Below are positions 36,018 through 45,577 of a stretch of 64,000 nt of DNA, one piece after another. The notes under the pieces were generated by a model. That model worked only from the letters and a program-made list of their open reading frames with translations, had not been told where the DNA came from and did no database searches. The translations under genes were made by a program, and so were the position numbers. Numbering within the stretch: position 1 is the first letter of the stretch; the number at the start of each line of letters is the position of its first letter. This stretch comes from Mycobacterium sp. Root135 (GTDB lineage: Bacteria > Actinomycetota > Actinomycetes > Mycobacteriales > Mycobacteriaceae): the NCBI RefSeq assembly GCF_001426545.1, contig NZ_LMEZ01000005.1:767333-831332 (forward strand), in the 5' to 3' direction.

Positions 36018-39000
36018 GTGACTGTGAATATGACTGAATCCGAAGACAATTCGCCATCGCCCGCCGGGGACGGTTCGTCGGCGAAGCCGGCTCGTACCGA
36101 CAAGACGGTCGCCGAACTGCGCGAGTTCCTGCGCAACTGGATCGCCGACGCCACCGGGCAGTCCGCCGACGGCATCGACGAGGCCGCGCCGATGGTCGAA
36201 CTGGGCCTGTCGTCGCGCGACGCGGTGTCGCTGGCCAGTGACATCGAAGACCTGACCGGTGTGACGTTGACGGCTACCGTGCTGTTCCGGAACCCCACGA
36301 TCGAGTCGCTGGCTACGGTCATCGTCGAGGGTGATCCCGAGGACGAAGCTCTCGTCGACGAGGACTACGACTGGTCGCGGACCAAAGAGCTGGACGACAT
36401 TGCGATCGTCGGCATCGGCACCCGGTTCCCCGGTGACCTGAACACCCCCGACGAGATGTGGTCGGCGCTGCTCGAGGGCAAGGATTCCAGCTCCGAACTG
36501 CCTGCTGGCCGGTGGGAGGAGTTCCTCTCCGAACCGAGGATCGCCGAGCGTGTCGCCAAGGCGCACACCCGCGGTGGCTACCTGTCCGACATCAAGGGCT
36601 TCGACTCCGAATTCTTCGCGCTGTCGAAGATGGAGGCCGACAACATCGATCCGCAGCAGCGGATGGCCCTCGAGCTCACCTGGGAAGCGTTGGAGCACGC
36701 CAGGATTCCGGCGTCCAGCCTGCGCGGTGAGAGCGTCGGCGTCTACGTCGGCAGCTCGAACAACGACTACACGTTCCTGAGCATCGCCGATCCCACCGCC
36801 GCTCACCCGTACGCCATCACCGGTACCGCCAGCTCGATCGTCGCGAACCGGGTGTCGTACTTCTACGACTTCCGTGGTCCGTCGATGTCCATCGACACCG
36901 CGTGCTCGTCGTCGTTGGTCGCCGTGCACGAGGGTGTCAAGGCCCTGCGCGCCGGTGACGTCGACGTGGTGGTCGCAGGTGGCGTCAACGCGATGATCAC
37001 CCCGATGGTCACCCTCGGCTTCGACGAGGTCGGCGGTGTGCTCGCGCCGGACGGTCGATGCAAGTCGTTCTCGCAGGACGCCAACGGTTACGCCCGCTCC
37101 GAGGGCGGCGGCATGCTGGTGCTCAAGCGCGTCGCCGACGCCCGCCGCGACGGTGACGACATCATCGCGGTGATCGCCGGCAGCGCGGTCAACCACGACG
37201 GCCGGTCCAACGGACTGTTGGCGCCGAACCCGGACGCCCAGGCCGACGTGCTGCGCAAGGCTTACAAGGACGCGGGCATCGACCCCCGCACGGTCGACTA
37301 CGTCGAAGCGCACGGGACGGGCACCATCCTCGGTGACCCAATCGAGGCGGACGCGCTGGGCCGCGTGGTCGGCAAGGGCCGCGTCGCCGACAAGCCCGCC
37401 CTGCTGGGTGCGGTGAAATCGAATCTGGGACACCTGGAGTCGGCCGCGGGCGCAGCGAGCCTGGCCAAGGTGGCGCTGTCGCTGCGCAATGACAAGCTGC
37501 CGCCGTCGATCAACTACGCCGGCCCCAACCCGTACATCGACTTCGACAAGATCAACATCAAGGTCAACGACACCGTGACCGACTGGCCGCGGTACAGCGG
37601 TCACGCGATCGCCGGCGTCTCGGGCTTCGGCTTCGGTGGCGCCAACGCGCACCTGGTGCTGCGCGAAGTGCTGCCGTCCGACCTCGTCGAGCCCGAGCCC
37701 GCGGCGGAACCCGTTGCGGCGCAGCCGAAGGCAGACGCCAACGCGGTGTTCGTCGGCGGTGTGCGGGTCGACGAGTACGGCGACATCCTGGACGACGACG
37801 ACGACGGACTCGACGTTCCTGCTGCCGCCGCTGATGCCGAGCCAGAACTCCCCGGCCTCACCGACGAGGCGCTTCGGTTGATCGAAGCCGCCCGCGAGGA
37901 GCTCGACGCCGCTGAACCAACGGCACCGATCGTGCCGCTTGCGGTTTCGGGATTCCTGACGTCACGCAAGCGGTCCACCGCCGCCGAGCTGGCCGACTGG
38001 ATTGACGGTGCGGAAGGTCGCGCGTCGTCGCTCGAATCGATCGGCCGGTCGCTGTCGCGCCGCAACCACGGGCGTTCGCGCGCAGTGGTTCTCGCCCACG
38101 ACCACGATGAGGCAGTCAAGGGACTGCGCGCGCTGGCCGAGGGCAAGCAATCGCCGCTGGTGCTCGCCGCCGACGGCCCCGCCACCAGCGGGCCCGTCTG
38201 GGTGCTCGCCGGATTCGGCGCTCAGCACCGCAAGATGGGCAAGAGCCTCTACCTCCGCGACGAGATCTTCGCCGAGTGGATCAACAAGGTCGACGCGCTG
38301 ATCCAGGACGAGCGCGGCTACTCGATCGTCGAGCTAATCCTCGACGACGCGATCGATTACACCGACGAGACCTGCGATTACCCCATCGAAGTGGTTCAGA
38401 CGGTCATCTTCGCCATCCAGGTCGCTCTGGGCGAGCTGCTGAAGGCGCACGGCGCGAAACCCGGTGCGCTGGTGGGGCAGTCGCTCGGTGAGGCGGCCGC
38501 GGCCTACTTCTCCGGTGGTCTGTCGCTGCAGGACGCCACCCGCACCATCTGCTCGCGCGCCCACCTGATGGGCGAGGGCGAGTCGATGCTGTTCGGCGAG
38601 TACATCCGCCTGATGGCGCTCGTCGAGTACTCCGCCGACGAGATCAAGACGGTGTTCTCCGATTACCCCGACCTCGAGGTGTGCGTGTACGCGGCGCCGA
38701 CGCAGACCGTGATCGGCGGACCGCCCGAGCAGATCGACGCGATCATTGCCAGGGCGGAGTCCGAGGGCAAGTTCGCCCGAAAGTTCCAGACCAAGGGCGC
38801 CAGCCACACCCAACAGATGGACCCGCTGCTTGGTGAGCTCTCGGCGGAGATCACGGGCATCGAGCCGCATCCGCTGGAGACGGCGTACTACTCCACCGTC
38901 CACGAGGGTCAGCTGATCCGTGCCGGTGCAGAGCCCATCCACGACGTCGACTACTGGAAGAAGGGGCTGCGGCACAGCGTCTACTTCACCCACGGCATCC

Positions 39001-41399
39001 GCAACGCCGTCGACAACGGGCACACCACGTTCCTCGAGCTAGCGCCAAACCCGGTGGCGCTCATGCAGGTTGGGCTGACGACGGCGTCGGCCGGCCTGCA
39101 TGACGGGCAGCTGATCGCGACGCTCGCCCGCAAGCAGGACGAGGTCGACTCCATGACCTCGGCCATGGCGCAGCTGTTTACCTACGGCCATGATCTGGAC
39201 TTCCGCACTTTGTTCTCTCGGGGTTCCACCCCGGCCGACTATGCCGACATCCCGCCGACGCGGTTCAAGCGCAAGCCGCATTGGCTCGACGTCCGGTTCA
39301 CCGGCGACAGCTCCAACCTGATGCCGGGCAACCACGTCGCCATGCCCGACGGTCGCCACGTGTGGGAGTACTCCCCGCGGGCGACTACCGACCTTGCTGC
39401 ATTGGTGAAATCTGCTGCAGCGCAGGTGCTTCCGGATGCCAAGCTGACGGCCTACGAGCAGCGCGCGGTACCCGCGGATGACGCGCGGCTGGTGACGACC
39501 CTGACCCGTCATCCCGGTGGTGCGACCGTGCAGGTGCACGCTCGCTTCGACAACGGGACCGAGTCGTCGTTCGCCCTCGTCTACGACGCGATCGTGACGC
39601 GCGCCGGTCAGGCGACCGCGTTGCCGACCGCCGTCGGCGCCGCGGTGTCCGAGGTGGCCGTGTCCGCGCAAGTCCCGGTCGAGGACGAGCCCGAGGACGA
39701 CGCCGCGATCCTGCAGGACAACCTCACTGCCGGAGCAGGTTTGGCGGCCGGCTTCGCCAAGTGGTCACCCGAGTCGGGGGAGTCGATCTCCGAGCGGTTG
39801 GGCACCATCGTCGGCAGCGCCATGGGCTACGAGCCCGAGGACCTGCCGTGGGAGGTCCCGCTCATCGAGCTGGGTCTCGACTCGTTGATGGCGGTTCGGA
39901 TCAAGAACCGCGTCGAGTATGACTTCGACCTGCCGCCAATCCAGTTGACCGCGGTGCGCGACGCCAACCTGTATGCCGTCGAGAAGCTCATCGAATACGC
40001 GATCGAGCACCGGGACGAGGTGGGTCAGCTCGCCGAAGTGCAGAAGACTCAGACCGACGAGGAGATCGCCGCCGCGCAGGCCGAGCTGATGGGTGGAGCC
40101 ACCACGGTGGCCGAGCTGGAGGAGATGCTCACCAAGAAGGCCGCCGAGGCCGAAGCGGTGACCGTCACTCCCGAGGCGCCCATCGAAACCGCTGGCATCG
40201 TCCCGCCCCCGCCGCCACCACCGACCAATCCGGCCGGACCGGAAAAGTCGCCAAACCTGGCAGGTGCGGCGCAGGTGCTCAACCAGCAGGCGATCTCGGA
40301 GGCGTTGAACTCCGACGTGCCACCGCGTGACGCCGCCGAGCGCGTGACGTTCGCGACGTGGGCGATCGTCACCGGCAAGTCGCCCGGCGGCATCTTCAAC
40401 TCGCTGCGCGACCTGACCGACGAGGAAGCGCAGAAGATGGCGCAACGTCTTTCGGAGCGGGCCGAGGGAACGATCACCGCTGAAGACGTCAAGAAGGCGC
40501 AGACCATCGAGGAGTTGTCGTCCACGGTGCGGGAGTTCCTCGAAGCCGGTGAGTTGGACGGTTTCGTCAGGACCATCCGCAAGGCCGAGCACGAGAGCGA
40601 CGTTCCGGTCTTCGTGTTCCACGCGGCCGGTGGCTCGACGGTGGTCTACGAGCCGCTGCTGAAGCGGCTGCCCGCGGGCGTACCGATGATTGGGCTGGAA
40701 CGGGTCGAGGGCACCATCGAGGAGCGGGCCGCCCAGTACGTTCCAAAGCTGTTGGAGCTCAACGGCTGGACCGACGGAAAGACCGGCAAGCCGTTCATCC
40801 TGGCGGGCTGGTCGCTGGGCGGGGCACTGTCCTACGCCTGCGCGATCGGGCTGAAGGAAGCCGGCGCCGACGTACGGTTCGTCGGCCTGATTGACTGCGT
40901 GCGACCGGGTGAACCGATCGACACCTCGACCGAAGGGACCAGGGCCCGCTGGGACCGCTACGCGAAGTTCGCCGAGAAGACGTTCAACGTGCAGATTCCG
41001 GCGATCCCCTACGAGGAGCTCGAGAAGCTTGACGACGCCGGTCAGGTGGAGTTCATCCTCAACGCGGTTAAGGACTCCGGCGTGCAGATTCCCGGGGGCA
41101 TCATCGAGCACCAGCGGACGTCGTACCTGGATCAGCGTGCGCTGGACGTCGCCGACGTCAAGTCGTACGACGGTCACGTCACGCTGTACATGGCCGACCG
41201 CTATCACGACGACGCCATCACCTTCGAGCCCGCGTACTCCACGCGCCAGCCCGACGGCGGGTGGGGTGAGTTTGCTTCCGATCTGGAGGTCGTGCACATC
41301 GGGGGCGAGCACATTCAGGCGATCGACGAGCCGTACATTGCGAAGGTCGGCGCGCACATGAGTGAGGCGATCAACCGCATCGAGAGCGAGCAGAAGTGA
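36018..41399 (+). CDS. pks13: Polyketide synthase Pks13, mycolic acid condensase
   Basis: A 1793-residue polyketide synthase that condenses the meromycolyl chain with carboxyacyl-CoA to build alpha-alkyl beta-ketoacids. Domain order: N-terminal ACP (about 30-110, Ser66 in LGLSSRDAV); ketosynthase (about 125-545, Cys296 in TACSSSLVA, His in EAHGTGT and SNLGH); acyltransferase (about 680-1030, Ser822 in GQSLGE); second ACP (Ser1289 in LGLDSLMAV); thioesterase (about 1520-1793, Ser1599 in GWSLGG). Acidic and Pro-rich linkers separate them. No domain looks damaged. The start is GTG at 36018, with ATG at 36030 as alternative. Confidence 0.98.
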   Translation: MTVNMTESEDNSPSPAGDGSSAKPARTDKTVAELREFLRNWIADATGQSADGIDEAAPMVELGLSSRDAVSLASDIEDLTGVTLTATVLFRNPTIESLATVIVEGDPEDEALVDEDYDWSRTKELDDIAIVGIGTRFPGDLNTPDEMWSALLEGKDSSSELPAGRWEEFLSEPRIAERVAKAHTRGGYLSDIKGFDSEFFALSKMEADNIDPQQRMALELTWEALEHARIPASSLRGESVGVYVGSSNNDYTFLSIADPTAAHPYAITGTASSIVANRVSYFYDFRGPSMSIDTACSSSLVAVHEGVKALRAGDVDVVVAGGVNAMITPMVTLGFDEVGGVLAPDGRCKSFSQDANGYARSEGGGMLVLKRVADARRDGDDIIAVIAGSAVNHDGRSNGLLAPNPDAQADVLRKAYKDAGIDPRTVDYVEAHGTGTILGDPIEADALGRVVGKGRVADKPALLGAVKSNLGHLESAAGAASLAKVALSLRNDKLPPSINYAGPNPYIDFDKINIKVNDTVTDWPRYSGHAIAGVSGFGFGGANAHLVLREVLPSDLVEPEPAAEPVAAQPKADANAVFVGGVRVDEYGDILDDDDDGLDVPAAAADAEPELPGLTDEALRLIEAAREELDAAEPTAPIVPLAVSGFLTSRKRSTAAELADWIDGAEGRASSLESIGRSLSRRNHGRSRAVVLAHDHDEAVKGLRALAEGKQSPLVLAADGPATSGPVWVLAGFGAQHRKMGKSLYLRDEIFAEWINKVDALIQDERGYSIVELILDDAIDYTDETCDYPIEVVQTVIFAIQVALGELLKAHGAKPGALVGQSLGEAAAAYFSGGLSLQDATRTICSRAHLMGEGESMLFGEYIRLMALVEYSADEIKTVFSDYPDLEVCVYAAPTQTVIGGPPEQIDAIIARAESEGKFARKFQTKGASHTQQMDPLLGELSAEITGIEPHPLETAYYSTVHEGQLIRAGAEPIHDVDYWKKGLRHSVYFTHGIRNAVDNGHTTFLELAPNPVALMQVGLTTASAGLHDGQLIATLARKQDEVDSMTSAMAQLFTYGHDLDFRTLFSRGSTPADYADIPPTRFKRKPHWLDVRFTGDSSNLMPGNHVAMPDGRHVWEYSPRATTDLAALVKSAAAQVLPDAKLTAYEQRAVPADDARLVTTLTRHPGGATVQVHARFDNGTESSFALVYDAIVTRAGQATALPTAVGAAVSEVAVSAQVPVEDEPEDDAAILQDNLTAGAGLAAGFAKWSPESGESISERLGTIVGSAMGYEPEDLPWEVPLIELGLDSLMAVRIKNRVEYDFDLPPIQLTAVRDANLYAVEKLIEYAIEHRDEVGQLAEVQKTQTDEEIAAAQAELMGGATTVAELEEMLTKKAAEAEAVTVTPEAPIETAGIVPPPPPPPTNPAGPEKSPNLAGAAQVLNQQAISEALNSDVPPRDAAERVTFATWAIVTGKSPGGIFNSLRDLTDEEAQKMAQRLSERAEGTITAEDVKKAQTIEELSSTVREFLEAGELDGFVRTIRKAEHESDVPVFVFHAAGGSTVVYEPLLKRLPAGVPMIGLERVEGTIEERAAQYVPKLLELNGWTDGKTGKPFILAGWSLGGALSYACAIGLKEAGADVRFVGLIDCVRPGEPIDTSTEGTRARWDRYAKFAEKTFNVQIPAIPYEELEKLDDAGQVEFILNAVKDSGVQIPGGIIEHQRTSYLDQRALDVADVKSYDGHVTLYMADRYHDDAITFEPAYSTRQPDGGWGEFASDLEVVHIGGEHIQAIDEPYIAKVGAHMSEAINRIESEQK

Positions 41400-42976
41400 C
41401 CCAGGAAGCGGCCCCCGTCGCCAGCAGAGCCCACACCACTGCCGAGAAGTTGGCCGAGCTCCGTGAGCGGTTGGAGCTCGCCAAGGATCCGGGTGACGAG
41501 AAGGCGAAGGCCCGTCGCGACAAGAAGGGCATTCCAAGCGCCCGCGCGCGGATCTACGAACTGCTCGACCCGGGAAGCTTCCTGGAGATCGGCGCGTTGG
41601 CTCGTACCCCCGGTGATCCCAACGCCTTCTACGGCGACGGCGTGGTGACCGGCCACGGCACCATCGACGGTCGCCCGGTTGGAGTGTTCAGCCACGACCA
41701 GACGGTGTTCCAGGGCTCGGTCGGTGAGATGTTCGGCCGCAAGGTGGCCAGGCTGATGGAGTGGGTGGCCATGGTCGGCTGCCCGATCATCGGCATCAAC
41801 GACTCCGGTGGCGCCCGCATCCAGGACGCCGCGACGTCGTTGGCGTGGTACGCCGAGCTGGGCCGGCGGCACGAGATGCTGCGTGGCCTGGTTCCCGAGA
41901 TTTCGCTCATCTTCGGCAAATGTGCTGGCGGAGCGGTCTATTCGCCGATTCAGACCGATTTGATCGTCGCCGTCCGCGACCAGGGCTACATGTTCATCAC
42001 CGGGCCCGACGTGATCAAGGACGTCACCGGTGAGGACGTCACCTTCGACGAGCTGGGTGGCGCCGACGTCCAGGCGCAGCGCGGCAACATCCACAAGGTG
42101 GTCGAGTCCGAGAGCGCGGCGTACCAGTACGTGCGCGACTACCTCAGCTTCCTGCCGCCCAACCACTTCGACAACGTGCCGATCGTGAACCCCGGGCTGG
42201 AGCCCGAGATCACGCCGTCGGACCTGGAACTCGACACGATCGTCCCCGATTCGGACAACCAGGCCTACGACATGCACGAGATCCTGCTGCGAATCTTCGA
42301 CGACGGCGACGTCTTCGAGATCGCCGAGCAGCGAAGCCCGTCCATGATCACGGCGTTCGCGCGAGTCGACGGCCACCCGGTCGGGGTCATCGCCAACCAG
42401 CCGATGGTCAACGCCGGCGCCGTCGGCAACGAAGCCTCCGACAAGGCCGCAGGCTTCATCCGGTTCTGCGACTCGTTCAACCTGCCGCTGGTCTTCGTCG
42501 TCGACACCCCGGGCGCCATGCCTGGGCTCGAGGAGGAGAAGGGCGGCATCATCAAGCGCGGTGGCCGGTTCTTCAACGCCATCGTGGAAGCCGACGTGCC
42601 GAAGGTGACGTTCGTCATCCGCAAGGCCTACGGCGGCGGGTATGCGGTGATGGGCTCCAAGCAGTTGTCCGCCGACCTGAACTTCGCCTGGCCCACCGCG
42701 CGCATTGCGGTGATCGGTGCCGAGGGTGCGGCGCAGTTGCTGGTGAAGCGCTTCCCCGATCCGACCTCGCCCGAGGTGCAGAAGATCCGCGCGGACTTCA
42801 TCGAGGGTTACAACCTCAACCTCGCGACGCCGTGGATCGCCGCCGAGCGTGGCTACATCGACGGTGTCATCGAGCCGCACGAGACGCGGTTGCTGCTGCG
42901 CAAGTCGATGAAGTTGTTGCGGGACAAGCAGAACCGCAACAAGACGCTGCGCAAGCATGGGCTGACGCCGCTCTAA
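41396..42976 (+). CDS. accD4: Acyl-CoA carboxylase beta subunit AccD4
   Basis: A 526-residue carboxyltransferase subunit that carboxylates long acyl-CoA to give the second Pks13 substrate. It works with an AccA3-type biotin subunit encoded elsewhere. The two crotonase-like halves are visible, with [16 protein letters not shown] and [16 protein letters not shown] SGGARIQDA in the first, and [10 protein letters not shown] and [13 protein letters not shown] in the second, forming the oxyanion holes. GTG at 41396 overlaps the pks13 stop by 4 bp, so the two are co-translated. A short palindrome covers its stop codon. Confidence 0.97.
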   Translation: MTQEAAPVASRAHTTAEKLAELRERLELAKDPGDEKAKARRDKKGIPSARARIYELLDPGSFLEIGALARTPGDPNAFYGDGVVTGHGTIDGRPVGVFSHDQTVFQGSVGEMFGRKVARLMEWVAMVGCPIIGINDSGGARIQDAATSLAWYAELGRRHEMLRGLVPEISLIFGKCAGGAVYSPIQTDLIVAVRDQGYMFITGPDVIKDVTGEDVTFDELGGADVQAQRGNIHKVVESESAAYQYVRDYLSFLPPNHFDNVPIVNPGLEPEITPSDLELDTIVPDSDNQAYDMHEILLRIFDDGDVFEIAEQRSPSMITAFARVDGHPVGVIANQPMVNAGAVGNEASDKAAGFIRFCDSFNLPLVFVVDTPGAMPGLEEEKGGIIKRGGRFFNAIVEADVPKVTFVIRKAYGGGYAVMGSKQLSADLNFAWPTARIAVIGAEGAAQLLVKRFPDPTSPEVQKIRADFIEGYNLNLATPWIAAERGYIDGVIEPHETRLLLRKSMKLLRDKQNRNKTLRKHGLTPL

Positions 42977-42989
42977 TCCGTCGGATTAG
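42973..42989. repeat. Perfect 17-nt palindrome over the accD4 stop
   Basis: CTAATCC GTC GGATTAG pairs over 7 bp with a 3-nt loop and includes the TAA stop. It may be a weak terminator or an operator; the sequence does not decide. Confidence 0.5.
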
Positions 42990-43013
42990 CCTGCGCCACT
43001 GACGCTTTCAGAG

Positions 43014-43022
43014 TTATCCACA
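43014..43022 (+). promoter_or_regulatory. DnaA-box match (TTATCCACA)
   Basis: An exact TTATCCACA lies 52 bp before the DUF222 start. The same 9-mer occurs at 1748. Function unproven. Confidence 0.4.
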
Positions 43023-43061
43023 GGCTGTTCGTTGGGTCTGTTGCGGGTCGGTGTACCCGAG

Positions 43062-43082
43062 TAGATTCGAATGCATGTTCGA
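43062..43082 (+). promoter_or_regulatory. LexA (SOS) box over the start of the DUF222 gene, with -10
   Basis: 43067-43082 reads TCGAATGCATGTTCGA, matching the actinobacterial LexA consensus TCGAAC-N4-GTTCGA at 11 of 12 defined positions. TAGATT (43062-43067) is a -10 that ends 7 nt before the ATG at 43075. LexA bound here would cover both the transcript start and the start codon, so strong repression until DNA damage is predicted. Confidence 0.7.
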
Positions 43083-44682
43083 GTCATTGGCCACCATCGC
43101 CGCCGGTACTTCGGGTGCCGGTGGGGTGGAGTCGTGGTTGCGGGTGGAGTCCGCTGCCTGCGCCCGTCGTGTCGCGGCGATGGCCGCCATGTTCCAGGTC
43201 GCCCATGCCGCCGACGACTCCGCCGAGCGGGATCTGTGGTGCACCGACACCTGGGACGCCGTCGCCGCGCACATCGGTGCCGCCCAGCGCATCACTCATG
43301 GCGCCGCGTCCAACCAACTCCTCATCGCCGTCGCGCTGCATGAACGGTTCCCACTGGTCGCCGCGGTATTCGCCGAGGGACTGATCACCTACCAACTGGT
43401 CCGGATCGTGGTGCAGCGCGGCGCCCTGGTCGTCGACCCCGACGCCTTGCACGAACTCGACCGCCTGCTGGCCGAGGCGCTGAGCACCCGCGAACCCATG
43501 TCGACGGCAACACTCGAGAAGACCGTCGACGCGTTCGTCGCTCAGGTCGACCCGCAGGCTGTGCACCGCACCGAGACTCAGGCGCGGGGGCGGTCGGTGG
43601 ACGTCGGGGAGGACGACGGGAGCGGAATGGCCACGGTGTTTGCGACTTTGTTCGCCACTGATGCCACGGCCTTCGACGCCCGCGTGGACGCACTGGCCCG
43701 CACCGTCTGCCCCGCCGACCCACGCACACTGGACCAACGTCGCGCCGACGCCATCGGAGCACTGGCCCACGGCGCGGATCGGCTGGCCTGCCTCTGCGAG
43801 ACCGGCGACTGCCCCGCCGGTGAGAACCCACCCTCCACCGGGGTGGTGGTCTACGTGATCGCGAGCGCGGACACCCTCCGCGAGCCCTTGGCACAAGCGC
43901 CATCCCCGCCGCCGCCTGCGCCCGCCGACGACGACTCTGCGCCAGACAGCGCCGACCGCTCGAGCGATGAGGCGCCACGGGCGGAGTCGCGCGATGGCAT
44001 CCCCGCCGGCCCCGCCGACGAGCGCGCGTCCCTCGACGGCGAACCGCCGGCCATGTTCACAAAGCCTTTGCGCGAACTGACCCTGACCGAAGCCCTCACC
44101 CCCACCCCGGGACGCCTGGCCCAGCTGCGGCCCGCCGCGATGATGGGTGGACAGTTCCTGCCCGGCGCCATCGCCTGCCGCGCCACCGTCGGGGCCACGA
44201 TCACCTCAATCGTGCACCCCGGACAGGCACCACCGGAACCCCGATACCGACCCTCCAAGAAGCTGGCCGACTTCGTCCGCTGCCGCGACATGACCTGCCG
44301 CTTCCCCGGCTGCAAAGTGCCGGCCACCCATTGCGACGTCGACCACAGCGTCCCGTGGCCCTACGGGCCGACGGCCGCATCCAACCTGAAATGTCTATGC
44401 CGTAGACATCATTTGCTGAAAACGTTCTGGGGTGGCCAAAGTGGTTGGCGCGACGAGCAACTCGACGACGGCACCATAGTGTGGACCGCACCCGACGGCC
44501 GGCAGCACATCACGACACCGGGCAGCCGCCTGCTGTTCCCCGAACTCAGCGAGCCCACCGCATCGGTGGTCGTCAACGGCGTGCCCACGGCGCATACCGG
44601 CGGGCTGACCATGCCACGCCGCAAGACCACCCGCGCCCAAGACCGCGCCAACCGAATCCGACGCGAACGTGAGTATCCCTAA
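43075..44682 (+). CDS. DUF222/HNH endonuclease (13E12 repeat family type)
   Basis: A 535-residue protein. DUF222 spans roughly the first 330 residues. A long acidic Pro/Ser/Asp linker follows (about 275-325), and a C-terminal HNH domain carries CRFPGC, CDVDHSVPW and CLCRRHHLL, giving the His-Asn-His metal site and a zinc knuckle. The M. tuberculosis relatives are the 13E12 repeats, several of which have SOS boxes. I used ATG at 43075 (MFESLATI). The gene interrupts the accD4-embB region and ends overlapping the opposing MBL gene by 4 bp. A role in recombination or mobility is inferred from the HNH domain only. Confidence 0.88.
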   Translation: MFESLATIAAGTSGAGGVESWLRVESAACARRVAAMAAMFQVAHAADDSAERDLWCTDTWDAVAAHIGAAQRITHGAASNQLLIAVALHERFPLVAAVFAEGLITYQLVRIVVQRGALVVDPDALHELDRLLAEALSTREPMSTATLEKTVDAFVAQVDPQAVHRTETQARGRSVDVGEDDGSGMATVFATLFATDATAFDARVDALARTVCPADPRTLDQRRADAIGALAHGADRLACLCETGDCPAGENPPSTGVVVYVIASADTLREPLAQAPSPPPPAPADDDSAPDSADRSSDEAPRAESRDGIPAGPADERASLDGEPPAMFTKPLRELTLTEALTPTPGRLAQLRPAAMMGGQFLPGAIACRATVGATITSIVHPGQAPPEPRYRPSKKLADFVRCRDMTCRFPGCKVPATHCDVDHSVPWPYGPTAASNLKCLCRRHHLLKTFWGGQSGWRDEQLDDGTIVWTAPDGRQHITTPGSRLLFPELSEPTASVVVNGVPTAHTGGLTMPRRKTTRAQDRANRIRREREYP

Positions 44683-45557
44683 ATGCCCGGCAGTTCCAGC
44701 CAGTCGTCAACCTCGAACCGGTCGCCGCGGGCCACCAGCGTCGCACCGCCGTGGCCCGGGTAGTGCGCGGGAATCACGGCCGCCCGCGAACGCGAGGCCT
44801 CGGTGAAGACCCGCTTGCGCGTCACCGCCGCGGCGGCTGCGTCCACGTCGAACCCGCACGGGTCGTCGGGCCGGGCGATCTGGATCGGGCAGTGCGTCAT
44901 GTCGCCGACGAACACCGCAGGCTGGCCCGCGTCGAGCCACAGCACCGACGAGCCGGGGGTGTGCCCGGCGGCGGGGCGCAGTCGCAGCGACTCGCTGATC
45001 TGGAGGTCGTCACTCCACAGCTCCATCTGGTCGGCCACTGGAAAGACGCTGTCCTGGAACACGATTTGCGAGCCGTCGGAGGCCCCGGGTCCGTCCGGAG
45101 CGAAGAAGCGGTAGTCCGCCTCGGGCATCAGATAGCGGGCGTTGGGAAACGTCGACACCCACTCGCCGTCGAGCAGTCGGGTGTTCCAGCCGACGTGATC
45201 GGTGTGCAGATGCGTGTTGACCACCACGTCGACCTCGTCGGCAGCCACCTCGGCCCGCTCCAGCGCGCCGAGGTAGTCGGTGTCGAGTCCCGACAGGGCC
45301 GGAATGTGCGGACGATCGCGGTGGTTGCCAACACCGGTGTCGACCACGACGGTCAGTCCGTCGACCTCGAGCACCCAACTTTGCAACGCCACGCGCCAGC
45401 GCCCGGTCTGGGGGTTGTAGAACGTCGGCACCAAGAGTTCGGCCTCGTCCATCCATGCCTGCGCGGGCGTATCGGCGAATAGCCCGGTCCCCACGTCGAA
45501 TTCCCACTCGGGCACGCGGATGATCGTCGCCTTGCCAAGCGTGGTGCGGTCGTTCAT
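44679..45557 (-). CDS. Metallo-beta-lactamase-fold hydrolase
   Basis: A 292-residue MBL-fold enzyme. The metal site is NTHLHTDHVGWN (HxHxDH), with further ligands in AAGHTPGSSV, VFVGDMTHC and PAHYPGH. No signal peptide, so it is cytoplasmic. The fold resembles quorum-quenching lactonases and other hydrolases; the substrate is not assignable. It lies 20 bp after embB on the same strand but has its own TAGGGT hexamer 6 nt before ATG, so it is probably not simply the last emb gene. Confidence 0.87.
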   Translation of the reverse strand: MNDRTTLGKATIIRVPEWEFDVGTGLFADTPAQAWMDEAELLVPTFYNPQTGRWRVALQSWVLEVDGLTVVVDTGVGNHRDRPHIPALSGLDTDYLGALERAEVAADEVDVVVNTHLHTDHVGWNTRLLDGEWVSTFPNARYLMPEADYRFFAPDGPGASDGSQIVFQDSVFPVADQMELWSDDLQISESLRLRPAAGHTPGSSVLWLDAGQPAVFVGDMTHCPIQIARPDDPCGFDVDAAAAAVTRKRVFTEASRSRAAVIPAHYPGHGGATLVARGDRFEVDDWLELPGI

Positions 45558-45563
45558 GCGTCG

Positions 45564-45569
45564 ACCCTA
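45564..45569 (-). promoter_or_regulatory. Putative -10 (TAGGGT) of the MBL-fold gene
   Basis: The hexamer lies 6 nt before the ATG at 45557, inside the 20-bp gap after embB. A leaderless transcript is predicted. Confidence 0.4.
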
Positions 45570-45577
45570 CGCAGGTC

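Noticed and set aside
34014..37652. 1212-residue open frame antisense to fadD32 and pks13
   Set aside because: The frame lies fully opposite two well-recognised enzymes. Its product is His/Arg/Val/Gly-biased with no domain, as expected from GC-rich antisense frames.
43075..44682. Mobile element or intein
   Set aside because: There is an HNH domain, but I find no terminal inverted repeats, target duplication, transposase or splicing motifs around it.
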